A stretch of DNA of 64,000 bases, from contig JACDOX010000082.1 in NCBI GenBank assembly GCA_014549065.1, positions 2,511,966-2,575,965 of the forward strand. The letters are read 5' to 3'. Of the stretch, positions 28,301-43,300 are shown piece after piece. Position numbers and translations under genes: made by a program. Numbering within the stretch: position 1 is the first letter of the stretch; each line of letters begins with the position of its first letter. The notes under the pieces are model-generated. The model saw nothing but the letters and a program-made list of their open reading frames with translations. It made no database searches and was not told the origin of the DNA. Origin of the DNA: Cardinalis cardinalis (lineage: Eukaryota > Chordata > Aves > Passeriformes > Cardinalidae).

Positions 28301-31300
28301 CCCTTTCTGTGTAAATGAATTTTCCTAATATCTGATCTAAGTCTCCCCAGTGCAAATTGAGGCCATGTCCATTCACTTAGGGCAGTAACACTTCAATAAT
28401 TGCATTGCATATAGANTAGGATCAGTGGAATGCTTACATTATTGGAAATATATTTGTGTCTTGAGTTCAGGAGAAAAAGTTTTATTTGTGAGTAATATAA
28501 ATCCAGTTGGTTAGATATTCAGGAGGGTGCTCTTCTCATTATGTTGATGAAGTCAACTTTCCTGTTCTTCCCCTTGGTCCCACGAGCGTCTTGAAAGTTG
28601 CACAGCCCAAGATCAGGGAATTCACTCTGGGCTATGGAGTGCAAGCTGAGTTCCTTTGCTCCTCTTAGCAAACCCTGTGTGCCAGAACCCTGACTGTTAT
28701 GCTGCTTCTGTGCAAGTAGGGATTCTATTTATGCAGGAGAAGTCCTGAGAAAATGAGCTAAACCAGTTCTCCAAATATTTGCNCAGCTCAAGTATGAAGG
28801 AAGGACTAGAGCCAACATCTAGTCTTTTCTGTGATCTTCACAGGGCTCAGCTCCAGAGCAGCGCTGCTTTATCACCCTCCACAGAAATATCATGAAAACA
28901 TACCATAGATTATTCTAAAAATTCTCTTATCATTCTTGTGTTGGTGGTGCAAAAAGCCAAAAAGCAGATAGTTTACATTGTTCCTTCAGTTTCCATAGCA
29001 CTAGGTGGGGTATGTTTCTGTGGTGTGATCAGATGGTTGATGCAAAGCCAGAATGAGTGTGATTTAGGCCAAGTTTGTTTGTGCTTTACTTTGCTCCGAA
29101 GACACAACTGACTCATATCGACATGGTACTAACTCTTCTCTGTAAGGACATTTTTAAAGGCTGTTTATTAAAACAATGTTACCAACCCATCCAGTCATTC
29201 TGCCCTTTCAACATCAGTCACATATCATCTTGTGTTTCTTTTGGCAGTTTCCTCCTTTAAGGTTGTCTAAGCGCCCAGGGCTGTGTGAGCAGCAACTCGG
29301 GAGGGAGTGGAAGAAAAGGAGTGTTCTAAAAATGGTTATTCTTCTTCTCTTCATAAACAATGGGTAGTGGTAGGGCAGAAAAAATTCAGTAGAAATTTAT
29401 TTCCTCTTCTTTTTGGTGAAGTTCCTCTAGTTTCATGTNGGCCTGGATGGTGGGGTCCTTCCCAATTTTCCAGCCAAAAAGGACTTGTAGCTTCTACCAT
29501 TTGTTAAACTCTAGAAGGAAAGATTCCTGCTCTTCCAAACCTTATTCAGTCCAGATTGACCATGATCCTACCTTGAGGAGTCTCTTATGTGCATGTCAGT
29601 TAGTTTTGNCTTTTTGAAGTATCAGAATACAACACAGAAAGAAAGAACAAGTCTCTTAAAGTAATGTTACCACGTGCTGTTTCACAGAACATTTGAGATT
29701 TGCAGTCCTGTAAGAATATGCTGTATGTATATGGTAAGAAATGAGATGCCTGACCTATGGTGTAATTTACATCTCACATTTTCCTCTGAAAATAAGGAAT
29801 ATATTATTTCCCATCTTCTTTTATGATGGCAGCAGTTGTTTAAATAACTGATGTTCCTAATACCTATATGCTTTATATTCCCTATCTGAAAAATATGGTT
29901 GATAGTGGCATTCCTACAGATGATGGGCTGACATTTCCAAAATAGTTTGTACAAGTAGTAAATATTACTAGGACTATCTAAATTATTCACTTTGTGGAAA
30001 CTGAGAAGAAAGCTTTGACAGCATGGGTAGATTTCAAGTGCTGCAGTTAGAGATTTGTGCAGGTGTACAGTCTTATTATAGCAGCTGGGGTCATGGATTT
30101 CATGTCAATTATTCATTCCTGAGTGAAAAACTACATTTTTAATATATCTAAGTGCATTTTGAGTTTTTATATTGCTATCATTTTAGCCATCCATTATTAG
30201 TCAACAAAGAAAGAATGTTCTTGTCAATCTAAGAACTGTTTACTAGTAACAAGGCTGATAGTAATTATGATTAGAAGTTCTACAGTAGAGGTTACACAAG
30301 CACTCACTCCAACTTCAGAGCTGCTTNTTTGATTGTAAGACTTCTGAGGAGAAATAAAATAAAATTGACACCTTCTTCTAACAAATGCACCCCATCCCAT
30401 CTGTTAGTCATANGAATAGGAGAGCTACTTCAAAAGCAGATCATCTGCAACAAATTTTTTTCACTAGAAAACAAAATGGAAATGTAAATAAGGGAAAATA
30501 AAGAAGGAAGATTATTTCTATCCTCATATAATGACAATGATTGAGCCATGTTCTCACCAATGCAAAATTGTTATCAGGTAGCAGACAGTAATCATGGAGT
30601 AAATTGCCTCCATCCATTTCCCTAAGGAAAGGTCCATCTTACTTGTGGAGATGGGCCTTCTTCCAGCTTCTTAAACTTTGGTATGTGTTTAACATGTACC
30701 CAACCATTGTTTTTAAAGCTTTTCAGAAGTTTTTAAAATAGAACAAAAATGGCTATCCTTAGGTAAATGATTAGCACTTTGTCATCAAATGCTGACTTCT
30801 CATGCAAGTGTTCTTTCACGTGAAGTAGGCCAGATGTCATAAAGCACAAAATTAACATTATCTGGTTCTGATTTCAGTGGAATGTATTTGGCATGGAAGG
30901 AGTTATTTTCTTTCTTGTAACTCAAATATAACTAAAACAATTAACTTTTAATGTATGTAGCGTTTTTATGTCATTAGCATTACAGTCTACCTTCTCTCAT
31001 CACTTGAGTGTATTATTAAGCTTTCAGAATTTGTTCCTAATTCTTATCNTTGTTATCAACTGTTTTCTTTTAATAGCTGTGGGGTCCATTCATGTATTCC
31101 TTTTTTTTAATGGTATCAATATAATTTGATACTCACGTTTAGGCAAGATGTAATCTGGGTCAAAGAGATATGAGCNGCATAAGACTCCAAGTATTTAGCA
31201 TAAAAATTTAAGAATCATGTGGGTGGCTGGCTGCTTGTGCTTTGGAAACAATTCCACTAAATAAGATTTTTCTGAGCTAATCTACTTTAATCAGGCTATG

Positions 31301-34300
31301 CACCCAAGAGTGCTAATGGTTTACAAATGTGCGCCTGGTTCTGGAATAGTCTATGTTCTAAATATAATGTTCCTGAGAATATATTTGTGTCCTGAGAATA
31401 TATTTGTAACAATATATTGTTACCAAATTATAATTTCATGTGTTTCACATGTTTTGCTGTAGTTAAATTTCATCTTTTCTTCAGCGTTTGGGGCTGCTCC
31501 TCAGTGAGTGCTCCAGAGATCCTTGAGAAAAAAAAGGATTGGGGTTTCCTAAGCTGTCAAATACTGTGGTTTTATTAAGCAAAACATCTCAAGCTGATAG
31601 AAGGAGATCAAAATGTGATATTACCACATTAGCCTGTGGGAACTGAAGCCTAACCACCAGGGACCAGGGCCAGAGCCATATCCAGTGTTAACTTGGGACA
31701 GGCGTGGTATTGGATTAGAACCCTCTATTTTTACTACTCAGTTCAATTACTATTATGGCAGTTCTCCCAAGGCGCTACTTTTATCCATTTTTTCTCTTTT
31801 TTCAGATTATACTGAGTGATAATAAGAAATTGGTCCCTGTCACAATAATCAAACAAAGTAAGTTTGTGCATTTCTTAAAATGTATTCTTATACTCTGCAA
31901 GGGTAACTTGAGACTAAAATGAGTGTCATGGCAATGGGATGTCCTGCAGCTGGCCCTGCAATAACATAAGCACNGAATTTCTGTTTCACCAAAATTAATA
32001 CGCCAGGGGAAAGAGATGTACANTTAGGAGACAATGTGGAGGAAACAGAGTTTGCAGTCTCTTAAACTGAATGTAAGTACAGAAAGGATTAGGAGGGTGT
32101 CCTCATCTGCAAATATTGAGGAAAGACTTTTAGAATTCTGGGGTTTGTTTAAGGTGTGGTTTTGTTTCTATTTCAGTTTTGTTGTTGTTGTTGTTTTAAT
32201 TAGCTTCTAATATCCCTGTGTTGTCTCCACAGTTATTCAAAATCGGACGCAGTCAAAAGCACCAGATAGTTCTTCTCTCCCAGGAGCAATATTAGGTGAC
32301 TAGAAGATATTTTTATTATTTCTCTTAACCTTAGAATTGTGCGAATGCTTTTAATTTTCTTGTTCTTAATTGTTTTTCCTTGCATATCAAAGGGTATTTT
32401 GCAGCTGGTGCAGACAATATTTGTTATATTTTATGGTCGTACAGATGGTTCAAGAATGTTGTTGCTTAAGTGAAGTAGAATCATTTCATTGTCATTGTAT
32501 TTAAAAGAAGACACTGTCACTCTTTAAGCCAATGAGTTCTTTCATACTTCAAATGAAGTTCTATGGCAAAGTTCTTGTTGAGATGAGGGATTGTTCTTAC
32601 TGAGCTTTTAAGATAGCACAGTAACATCACATCTACAGTCACAANCCTGATATATTAAACTACAGGAATCTTGCAATTAGAATTTGAAGTTAGATCNCAT
32701 GGCATTACTGTTTCCCTCCAAGCCATTCAGTTTCATGTTCTTGTTTCACCTATAAGAATATGCAATATTGATTTAGAACATTAAACCAGGGGAAAGTCTG
32801 TCACACAGTGTGGTGGACTACCTGTAATTTCCTGGTCTGCCTGAAATTTCCATGAGAGGCTCACTGCACCATGTACCCTGTAACCAATTTATTCCTGGAT
32901 TTATTGTTTATTCCTTTATATATTTTCTATGACTGCATAATTTGGCTGAAGTTTTCTTTGTGTGAGTTTCAGTGTATTGATGTGAGTCAAACACACACAT
33001 ACTAACCCAGTCTGGTGTTGAGCCCACTTGGCNCACCAGAAGAATCTGTCCCAGTATCTGTGATGCTGCAGTATTCCAGAATTGTGTGTTCCANTGTCAA
33101 ATGCTTTCCAACTCTGATAAATCATGAGATGGTGTGATAGGAGGAGTGGTATAAAGGGCAAATAGCACCAAATGGGAGAGATAATTACAGGATAGAACAA
33201 ATTCATTTTCCAGATATTCAGAGTGAGCTCCCAGTGGTTTGGTAGTAGTTACTCACATGTCTCAGAGAGCAGACTGTGTGCTTTTATGTCTTCTGGAATT
33301 AATGGCATATATCTTTNTCTGTAGTGCACCTAATTGTTCCAGGTCTCAATGACAGTCAGCAGAAACTTCCTCCTCTCCTGACAATAGATGACATACCTCA
33401 AGCATCCAGGAAAAAACTGGGTAAGCAGAAATGCTAAACAAATGAGAAATGCTGAAAACCATTTTGCACTGTGAAAATAATGATTCATAAGTCATTAAAT
33501 CCTTGCTGTAAATTTTNATTTTTAAAATATCTTTCAATGAACAAAACAAAACCAAAACCACATGTGTTTAACATAGCTTGCAGTGATTGTGCAGTGGAAA
33601 TTCATTGGGTCCTAAAGGTACTCAGCTGTCCACATTTATCCATGTTGGCATACTTAGTCAAACTAAAGTGGGACAGAAATAAATCTGTGGTAAAAGAAAG
33701 CAGATATATCTTTGTAATTACTCTCTAATGCCTGTTCTTTTAGCTAAGAATGAAACTGGAGTATGGCCTGCTGAATCCAAAACACCAGAAGTTCAAGAAA
33801 TCTCCCCACAGTCCCTTCCAGGTAATGAAAATTCTGTTTTTAGAAACTCTGTGGAATATCTTTGCCAAATACATAAACTAAAATGAAACCCATCTTTGTG
33901 CTCTACGGTTAAAATAGTAGCTGGAAAACAGGAGGATAGTGGCTGAATTAGCAAGGAGTGGTAATGTNGATAAAAATCTGAATCTCATTTTGGACGAAAG
34001 TTTCAGGTGATATAATTATTAGGTTTNTAAAGCTGCTTGGAATTAGAACCATACTTTGTGGCATGATGGATGCCTTGAAATTTGAAAATGGCAAAGTGAG
34101 ATTTTTTGTGTAACACAGACTACTTTATGAATTTGTATGACAAGTACAGTCATATGTTTGAACATTTTCAGTCTGGGGGCAGTGGTGGAAAGGATTGGAA
34201 AGGGCTGAATTGTTCAGAGTCAAATGATGAAGACCACTTATCACCCACTTTATTGACCCACATTTCAGAATTGTTTAAGAAGGCATATGCTTATCTTCAT

Positions 34301-37300
34301 TTTCTATAATCAGGCTCTAATCCTATAACTGAGTTGNAAGTCTTGGTTCTGCTGTCACAAGAGACAATAGCTGCCTTCTGCCAACTGCTTTGCTGAAAGG
34401 AAGAAGGGATGCTTGAACAGTGGCAAGAATTTAAAACTAAAAGGGAATTTGAGGAAACAATGACCAAAGTTTTGCTTTGGTTTGGTTTAGACATNTTATG
34501 TGACCTTGCTGGCATTATTCTCTTCTGTCTGTCAAGTCTTTCCTGGCTGGATGAAGTAGTGTAGCCTGTGGTTTCTTTGACTTCACACGACTCAGACATA
34601 CTGCCCTTAAATATGATTGTGTTTCTTTTATTCCTTAAATATATTAAAAAATGCCATGCTTAACTTCATCATAGCACCTTAGTCTTAAAAAAAAACCAAA
34701 GCAGAATAAAAAACCCTTCAAAAAATACACAGGGAATTAAAAAGTTGTAAAGAAATGCAGCAATATAATGTAATCATTGACAACAATCTTTCAGACTAAC
34801 TGATCCATCTTTTTTTCTTCAGTGAAAATGTTAGAACTTTATTTTCTACTCAATAGATAGATATATTTTCCAAATTCTACTTTAAACCATTCCTTCCTGT
34901 CTGCAAAACCTTCACGGGGATGGCTTTTTTTCTCTTCATCCTAAATATTAAAGAGGGGAANAAACAATGCCTCTTCACAAGAATTTATTATCAAAGGATG
35001 CTTTGAGAATGTGCGAATCCTCTTCAGAAAGCTGTAAGGAATTGTCTTAGGTTGTTTGATTGGTTTGTTTTCTCTTACAATTCAAGTACTCTTGTGAAAT
35101 TATATTTTTTGACTGTGTTACTAGATTATTTACCTTGTTTAAGTAACTGCTGCTTAAGAACTGGCAATCTGGAAGTGCATTTTTTAGAACTTTGCCATTT
35201 TTTGTGAAAGTGAGAATTGAATACATTTGTGTGGTTGGTTCTCNGTCAGAATCCATGTCCTCAGATCTCAGCCCTCAAGCTTGCAATCATCTAATCAAAA
35301 TGTGTCATTCCTTGTTGATGGAATGTATTGGTCAGTCAGCTAAGGAGTGTGAAATGTGGCAGCTGGGGAGGAGAGCATTGCTTCATTCCATTTCCTTTCC
35401 TTTGTGTTCTGAAATTATATTTATGTACCAACATGTAGAATTTCTAGCCATAAGCATTGCCCTGTCTAGACATGGCGCAGAATTGTATGTTTATGAAGTT
35501 GGAGAAGTTTTCATTACTCTGGTAATAATTGGCAAGTACTCTATTTTCTTGTAACAATTTAGTAACAATTTGTTACAACTAAACACATTCTATTGCTGTC
35601 ACACCAATTGTTACTTACGAAAATATTTAGAATAATTTTCATCTTCCATTTCAAGCTTCCTTTGTGGTTTTGCTTCCATGCCTTTTTTTCGTGTGGTGAC
35701 AGTTCCTTTCAGATGTTACTTGTTGATCTCAGCACCAGGGCCTCATGTTAAATTAAGAGTATGTCACACTCCATTGTGGTTACAGTAATTCAGTTAAGAG
35801 AAAAAAAAAAAAGGAAATCAGGAAGCAGGGAAGTGAAAATAAATCCTTTAAAAGAAAAGTTTTCTTCAAGTGTAATTCTGTCTTGCCATGGAACATGGAA
35901 AAGTTACTTGTCTGGCTGAAATGCTGAAGTACTCTTTTATGAGTAACTTAGATGAGAGATCTGAGCACCAAGCATTTTCAAGGGCTGCATTTAAATAGTT
36001 TAATATATAGACGTAATTAATTGAGTTGAGCAATAGNATCTACTTCATTATATTTAATTCAGACATTGCTATTTGAAAAATCATACTGGATTCTTTGAGT
36101 AAGGCATAATAATTATTTGCTGTGGAAGGTTTAAGGACTGGTGCCAGACTGGCAAGAGCACGGTGCTTTAGCAGGAGCTCTGTGCTGTAGCAGCTGTTGT
36201 GTCATCAGCCATGCTAGAAGGGAAGGGAGCTCCAAGTGTTTCAGCAAGCAGTCCATCTGAAAGGTTCTGTGAGCTGGGTTGCCTTTGTATTCCACTGGCT
36301 CTTCATCAAAGGGTGTGTTCTGTGATGTGANGCAGTTTAGTAACTTTTTTTCATGAATTTGTCTACCAGGAACCCCATTATTTTGTTAATTTAAATCCTC
36401 CCCTCCCTTGGCATGCATTTCCATGGAAAGACTTGTTAGTAAGCTCTTTTATTCTTTGTTTTTGCCAGGCTTGTTACAATATTTTCCACTCAGAACTAAT
36501 TTTTTCTTAATGCAACAGCTCAAATCTCTAGTGTTTTCCTCAATCTTTGAATTGTTGTCTAANATACCTCAAACTACTGCTACAACTTTCTTTCTCTGCT
36601 AAATGTGTCTTTATAATAACTTTACAGGGAAATTGGAGCTCACCAACCCTTAGAAATATGAGCACATTAGTCTGGGACATGAAAGAACTAGTTTCTCTTA
36701 AAAAAAAAAAATAAAAGAAAAGCAAAAAAAGAAAGNTAATTTAGCAAATTAGATTTGTGAAATATGGAATAGGCTTGAAATGAGAAGTGCCACCTGTGAA
36801 TCCATCAACCAGGGTTAATGTTCAGTTGAAATAACTCTGTTGCCATGTCTCCCACGTTCTGTTCCTCCTGTCCTCATTCCGCCCCCTGAAGAGCTCCCCT
36901 TGTGCACACAGGGTATATCAGGAGTGAGATTAATGTTTTCATCATAATGTCTTACATCATCATGAAGATGAAAAGAGAGTCAAGAGAAATCAGAGGAAAG
37001 AGTTTAAGAAGCTTTGCCTAGGTGCATTNTTGCTGTATTCCATGCTGTGATGATAAAATAACTTGGCTGTGTTAATGCTTTACTTTGCAGACAGCCTTGA
37101 ACCACTGCAATAGGCCTAGCTTACCTGCTGCCCTGGAATGCTCAGAGGCATTTCTCTTTTCTCTAATTTAGCTTTCCAAGCCTAAACTTTCTTCTTCCTG
37201 TATCTTCTTTTTAACAAAAATATGTCTTATTTTCCTGTCATCCCTACAATGTTTTGTGCAAAACTGAGAGCTTGGTTTCTCTTGTTCTAATTCTAAGCAT

Positions 37301-40300
37301 GTTTTATCTTGTTCAGCTTGCTCTGCAAAGACACATTTCATTTGAGTGTAAACCCTCTGACCTCTAAAAAAGAAAAAATTCAGAACATCATGAGTTCTGT
37401 ATTTGCTTGTATTTTGAGGTTTTTTTCATTATTGCACCTCACCAACAAGAAATATTAGATTTTGAACTGCTCCTGAGGTACAGGTAGTTAGTTGTTCCTT
37501 CAGTATTATGAGTGAATTCTCTCCCACAAGTTTCACAGAGAGAAATTGCTCTGCCTTCTCTGACAATGAACTCCTCCTTGCACTGATGGCAGTGACAGCA
37601 CTGTGGCTGACTTAGAAGATTAATTGAGCCATAACAAAGCAGCATCTGTAAAAGCTCCAGACTGTGTGACACATTCTCCAAACTAGAAAACAGTGTAATT
37701 GTTGTAAGTGTAATAGCATCTGAATCCCACTATTTAGAATGTGGGAAACAGCATATTTTTTTTCACTAAATGAAATAAGAAGCTTATAAACCTCCATGAT
37801 CAGCTCTTGCTTGAAGTGTGTTAAGTAGATTGTGGAAAAAGCTTGGAGAGCAAGAAAAACCAAAATGTCTTCTAAAGTGTCTCAAAAATAAAGTAATCTT
37901 TTATTAAATTAATGCTAAAACTTAGTGCTATATTAATGCCAACCATCAATGTTAAAGATCTCTTCCAAGTAGCTACGTGCACTAAATACTGTGCAATTTG
38001 CTCTGTGGAGGGCATTAATGTGCTTGTGGCATTCAAGGCTGAGACCTTACCATTCTGTGTTCCCTACCCATGTCATTTTACATGGTCTTAGATGACCAAT
38101 TCTGAGTACTGCATGACTGATTAAACACCTCTGGGATCTCCAGCGAGATGCAGAGGAAAGAAGTGACCTTGACTGACTTACTATTGGCATTAATTGTTTT
38201 GTGATACAGCTTGCAGAGTATAGTTGTGCAGTAGTATATTAAAATATGGCCAGCAATTCAGTTTAGGTACATTTAATTGCTGTTTAATAAGCTGCCTGTG
38301 TANTACTCTAAAAATGTACAATTAGAAGAATGAATGGAAATCAAAACCTATTCTATAATTACTAGAAAGTTGAAAGGTCTGAGACATTACAGGAGAGTAT
38401 TTATTACATTCCTGAAAATTTTTATATTAGAAGGATTAAAAACCGTTCAGAATGACAGGGGAAATATTTGTAANTATTTTGTGTACATTACTTTGTAATG
38501 GATCTTGTTTATAATCTATTAGCATGAATTTAAGAGGCTGTAACAGAAGTACTGTGTGAGTTTCTGACCTTAACTTTGCTGTTCATGACCTTTATTTTCT
38601 TTTGTTAATATAAAACTGCAGCGAAATAAATCCAAAGCATCATATAGATTTCACCTCTGGAAACAAAAGTAAACATTAGTCATGACGGAGTTGAGCTGCT
38701 GTAGAAATCATTCTAATCATGTGCATNAAATGGTGATAAGCATCAGTCTTTGGGTTGTAGATCAAGAGAAGTTCAGGGGGATTTTAAATTACATTAAGGT
38801 TCTTTCTTCTAGCTCAGGCTGAGAAAACACATGGACCTGAAGATTTTGGATCGACGCCTAAACCCAAATTGGTTCAAACTCAAAAGATCCCGGGTAACTA
38901 ATTTTTCTTCTTTTTACATTCTTTCTGCATCAAACACTTTTTTACCTTCAGCAGAATTCTTCTACTACTTCCTGCATCCTCTTTGTATTGGCTCCAAAGG
39001 AAGTCCTGATTAAAATATTCTAGTTTCTTTTGTGGTTTCAGTGACTAACACTGGAATGAATTATAAAGCAGGATGCACCTTGCTCTGGCTGAACTGTGGC
39101 TTTCACAGATTTCACTGCGTGATTCAGTTTGATTTTTGAAATTCATAATTTCTGTCTATGTGATCTGCATGTTTGACATAACAAAAATTTCTATCTGTAG
39201 ACTTGACCTCAGTGATAGAATTTAAATAATTACCTCCTTGATTTTCTTCTGATTACAGATTCTTTTAGGTAACACCAACAGCAATGAGTAAGAACAATTT
39301 TATATAGCACGTGATGGGATATAACTGTATTTGCCTTGAAGGAAAGAGAAGCTCTGCCGATTTTTTAAAATTTTTTATCTCAATGTTGTATGGTTGGTTT
39401 TGTGATTTCGTGTAACACTTATTTAGTTCTGTTATTCAGAATTCTAAATTCTCTAATGTTGATTTTATTGCTTGTATGAAAATTGCTTTCCTGAGCCATG
39501 CAAAATTACAAGGAAAAATCTAAACTTGAGGTTGTATTTAATTCTATTTTTTTAAAAACTTCACTTAGATTTTATTAAACCACAGCTAGCTTGCATTCAG
39601 GAGGATATATGCTAAAGGGAAGGACCAGGAAGGTTTTCAGGACTGAAATGCAGATCTTCCCATGAAGAGGACCTCTAATGCTTCTCAATAAGTGCATTTT
39701 ACACAATCCTATGGATTCACATTAATGTCTTACTTGCACTTCTTTCTTTTTTCATTTAAATTTGACAGCAGATTTCCAGAATTTACTGAAGCAAAACCAG
39801 CAGTCAATCTAATTTCATTTTAATTTCTAATTGCCTTTTTAAAACCATACTCAACTTTCCTTGGTTTTGCTATGTTTTAAAGATTAGAATATGAAAACTA
39901 ATCAAGGTGGGTCGTTGATTAATTTTAAACTAGGTGCTCATAGTTACTGACAGATGTTCATTGTCAAATTCCCATGATTGATAGATCTTTGTTTAAAAGC
40001 TAGGGGGAAAAGGGCTTCCTTCATATTCCACCTACCTTTTAAAGTGAAAATTTATGTGGTTTTCTCTTTAGGTTGGAACTACTTTTTCTTTTTTTTTTTT
40101 ATTAATTATAATTTTTTTCAGGAGTGAGTGGTCCAGAAGCCAAATATAAATNCATGTTGTGCCTTGCATTATTCTTAATCAAGAGACACTTTGGTTATTT
40201 TTCTTATCGTAGCTTCTAACGAAATACAGCTACTTCCTTCTGGATCCAGAATCCCTGATGCTCCAAAAAGTCCATTGACAGAACTTGGTAACTACTTTCT

Positions 40301-43300
40301 TTGTAAATANAAGAAAACTTTACTGAAAAATTATCTTCACAAAGCTTGATCCAATAAGAGAAGTAATGTAGTTAAAACAGTAGCGCGCAAACGTCTTATA
40401 TTGTGCCCTTTTTGGGGTGCTATNTACACCCCTTCATTACATAATTGGGTGCTAAACTCGGTGCTTTGATGCTTGTGTTGGTGANGAGTGGGGATATTTC
40501 AGCAAGTTAGGAGTGTCTGGAGTCCTGTGCTGGGAAGAACATGATGTGTGTTTGGGTGCTTTCTTCCTCCTCCCTTCTTTCTTACTTTCTTCTGCTGGGA
40601 GACATCTCAGATGTGAGCTACCACANAGGGGACCATTTGTGTATGATAGATGTTATTTCTGTGTCCTTGTTGTTACCCTAAACTAATTTTTGTCCAGTTC
40701 CAAGTGTGCAGTTTTTATAACTGATGTTGTTGAGCTGTTTTTGGCAGGTGTCCAGTCCCAGCCTTAGTCCCACCTCTCACCCTCTCCTGCCTCTGCTCCT
40801 CTACATTGTACCCTGTGTCTCCCTTGCTCAAGACCTCTGATTTTATAACAGGCCCATATTTTCCCTGTGTTTGTGTTAAATTAGCTCATTCTACCAAACT
40901 ATTGCTTGTTGCTGCTTTCAGTATCAACAGCTGTTACACAAGTTACCTGAAGGGCCNTTGAATCAGATTCATTTCTGTGTCATTAAGCATTAGTCAAGAA
41001 GTTATTATAGAATAGTGCTGGCTTATTAGGACGGCATACTTTTGCTTAATCTAGTCTGCAAAATTTTAAAATAATTTCCAGCAACACCTCAATAGTTCTT
41101 GAAATGAATATTTGAAGTAGATTCTCAAGAANGTGAAAATAATCTTCATAATCTGTTCGTAATTTGATAGATTTTTTTGACAGCTCATTTCCAGATATAT
41201 TTGAGGGGATGGGGAGAGATATTTGCTTAAATACAATTAGAAGCAGCACTGGAAAAAGAGGAACATAATGATTTAAGAACCTATTTTCTATAAATGTAGC
41301 TGAAAAACTGAACATTGTTAGGGATGTGAAGTATTTTCTCTTTCTATAAAAAAAGAAATAATAATCTAATCCTGTGTTCTTCTCAGTGGTAAAGGTGGAA
41401 GAATAGCAACATTTGAGAAAAAAAAATAAGTGTTTCGTTCAAGTATTTATTATGGTTTTGTTCTCATGTCCTCCATTCCCTTTGAGTAGTTCCACTTGGC
41501 AAAAGTGGGATTTCATTATGTGAGGCTAGGCCCAGCCAGNGGGTCAAAGGGAGCATCTGTGCTCTCCATGAAATCACTGCTGAAGTCAAAGNTATTCTGT
41601 GAGAGTCAGGGCATAGTTATACAGAGGAGATTTCTCTACACTGTGCCTCTGCATGCTTTGATCACCTGCTGTCATAAAACCAGCAAAGTAAGCAAAGTTT
41701 AATTTATGAAGTTCAACTGCATGTGACCTGTGTTCTGCTCTAGTTCCCCTGAAGAATTTTTCTTTTATTTTTCTATCTGGATTGTGCTAGAAGGAGATCT
41801 CTCCTTTGTTTTGTAAACTTCCTGTGTGGTCAGTATATTTTTGGATTCAAATGTTTCTGAAAAGATAGCTTTGTNAACACACCTTCAATGTTCTGATGCC
41901 TTTGGGAGATCTCTTACAGTTCTTGCTAGGTGTAAATGGATCAGTGGAAGCTTTTGCCAAAAGCTGTGAATCGTATGGCTTTTGTTGGCAGTGTTTTCTT
42001 CTCTAGAAATATAGAATAGAATGGGTTCCATTTGAAAGGGACCTGCAGTGATCATCTGGTCCAGCTGCTGAGTCCAACTATATCAGGATAGTAACCCAGG
42101 ATCCAAATTGTTAATGTGATAAGGTAGATTGAAAGTAAATGGGAAAGCAGATCCAACGTGTGAAAAAAAGACTCTTCACTTTTTGGCATGTATATTCATA
42201 TTTCCCCTACTGGAAACGAACACTACACCTAATTATTTGAATGAGGGTTTTAACAGAAAGAAAAATACTTACTGACCAGTTCACACAGTTAAGTAGGATC
42301 AGCAGCAGCACAGTAGTGCAAAACCTGCACATGGTGGAAGCTTGTACATGATGGCTCTTGGGTAAGAGTGCCCAATTCCATCTTGGCTCCATTTTCATTA
42401 AAGCACACTTCAGGTTATCCNTACTTCAAAGTGAAGAAACCAGAGNGTCTTTGTAATAATCCTCATCACAGATAGCAGCTGGTAGGTGTTGTTACTAACT
42501 TCAACAATTATTTCACTGATTTCATTGTACTACTCTTCTCTTATNTTTTGCCATTACAACTTCTTTAAAAATAGTTATACGTGTTGCAGTAGTGACTAGA
42601 GACCTGCAAGCAGTGGGAATATCAAATGTTGTGTTGTAGCTGACTTGCTGTGAGTAAAATCCTCTTAAGAAATATGGATTCAGTTTGATTAGGTAGGGTA
42701 TGCTGAATATGANTGGGGTAGAAATTAATGGAGCAAAGAGACGTTCAGACAGAAAACCCCTTGTTAGTTACAGTTGAAGTTAGATTTTGTATCACTTGCT
42801 CGAAAAGTCTGTCTTGGAATGATAAAATTTTGTTTCATGTTTGCTCTTAGCTACTCAAAGTCCAGCCTTGAAATCTGTATCTCTACCTTCTACAGAAAAA
42901 AAAGAGATGGAAATGGGTAATTAACAGATCAGTTCCATGATTTTTTTTCCATTATCTTGGCATCATATAGATCTNCAAATTTCAGTCTTGGCTGCCAACA
43001 TTCACAGAGAGCTGCTTATTCACCGTTCTTGTGTCTGTGTAACTGCCTGAAGAATGTATCTGTTGTCAGCTTAAAAACTGCCCGAACACAGCGTTGTCAT
43101 ATCTCGTCGTCATCTTATTTCTTTTGGTATAGCTGCAGCTCTTACCCAGAAAATTTTATAAGAGAGAATTCCTTGCTGGTAAGAGTTCTTTCAAGCATGT
43201 AGCACTTGCATTCCAGGGCCAGAAACCTGTTTTTCCAGCCATCCCCTCCCCTTGTCACAGCTGTTGTCTCACATCTCACTTGAGGCCATTTGCCGTCTTG

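Larger units (their letters stand above)
26908..31805. other. Intron 5 (4.9 kb)
   Basis: Contains an antisense CR1 fragment (28110-28373), a 19-bp tandem duplication (31371-31408) and an 18-bp palindrome (31406-31423). No exon was recognised. Confidence 0.75.
31858..33743. other. Introns 6, 7 and 8 (375, 1029 and 323 bp) around exons 7 and 8
   Basis: Apart from exons 7 and 8, nothing specific is seen. A short GTT run (GTTGTTGTTGTTGTT) lies at about 32180-32196, just before exon 7. Confidence 0.7.
38894..42850. other. Introns 10 and 11 around exon 11
   Basis: Contains a short antisense CR1 relic (42011-42092) and T-rich runs near 40090. A minus-strand open frame at 41046-41315 is noted as a weak finding. 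No further + strand exon was recognised. Confidence 0.7.

Noticed and set aside
41483..41540. TTCCACTTGGCAAAAGTGG, looked like the start of an S-type exon such as exon 26
   Set aside because: Similarity stops after about ten bases, the upstream sequence has no good polypyrimidine tract, and no donor is at the expected distance.
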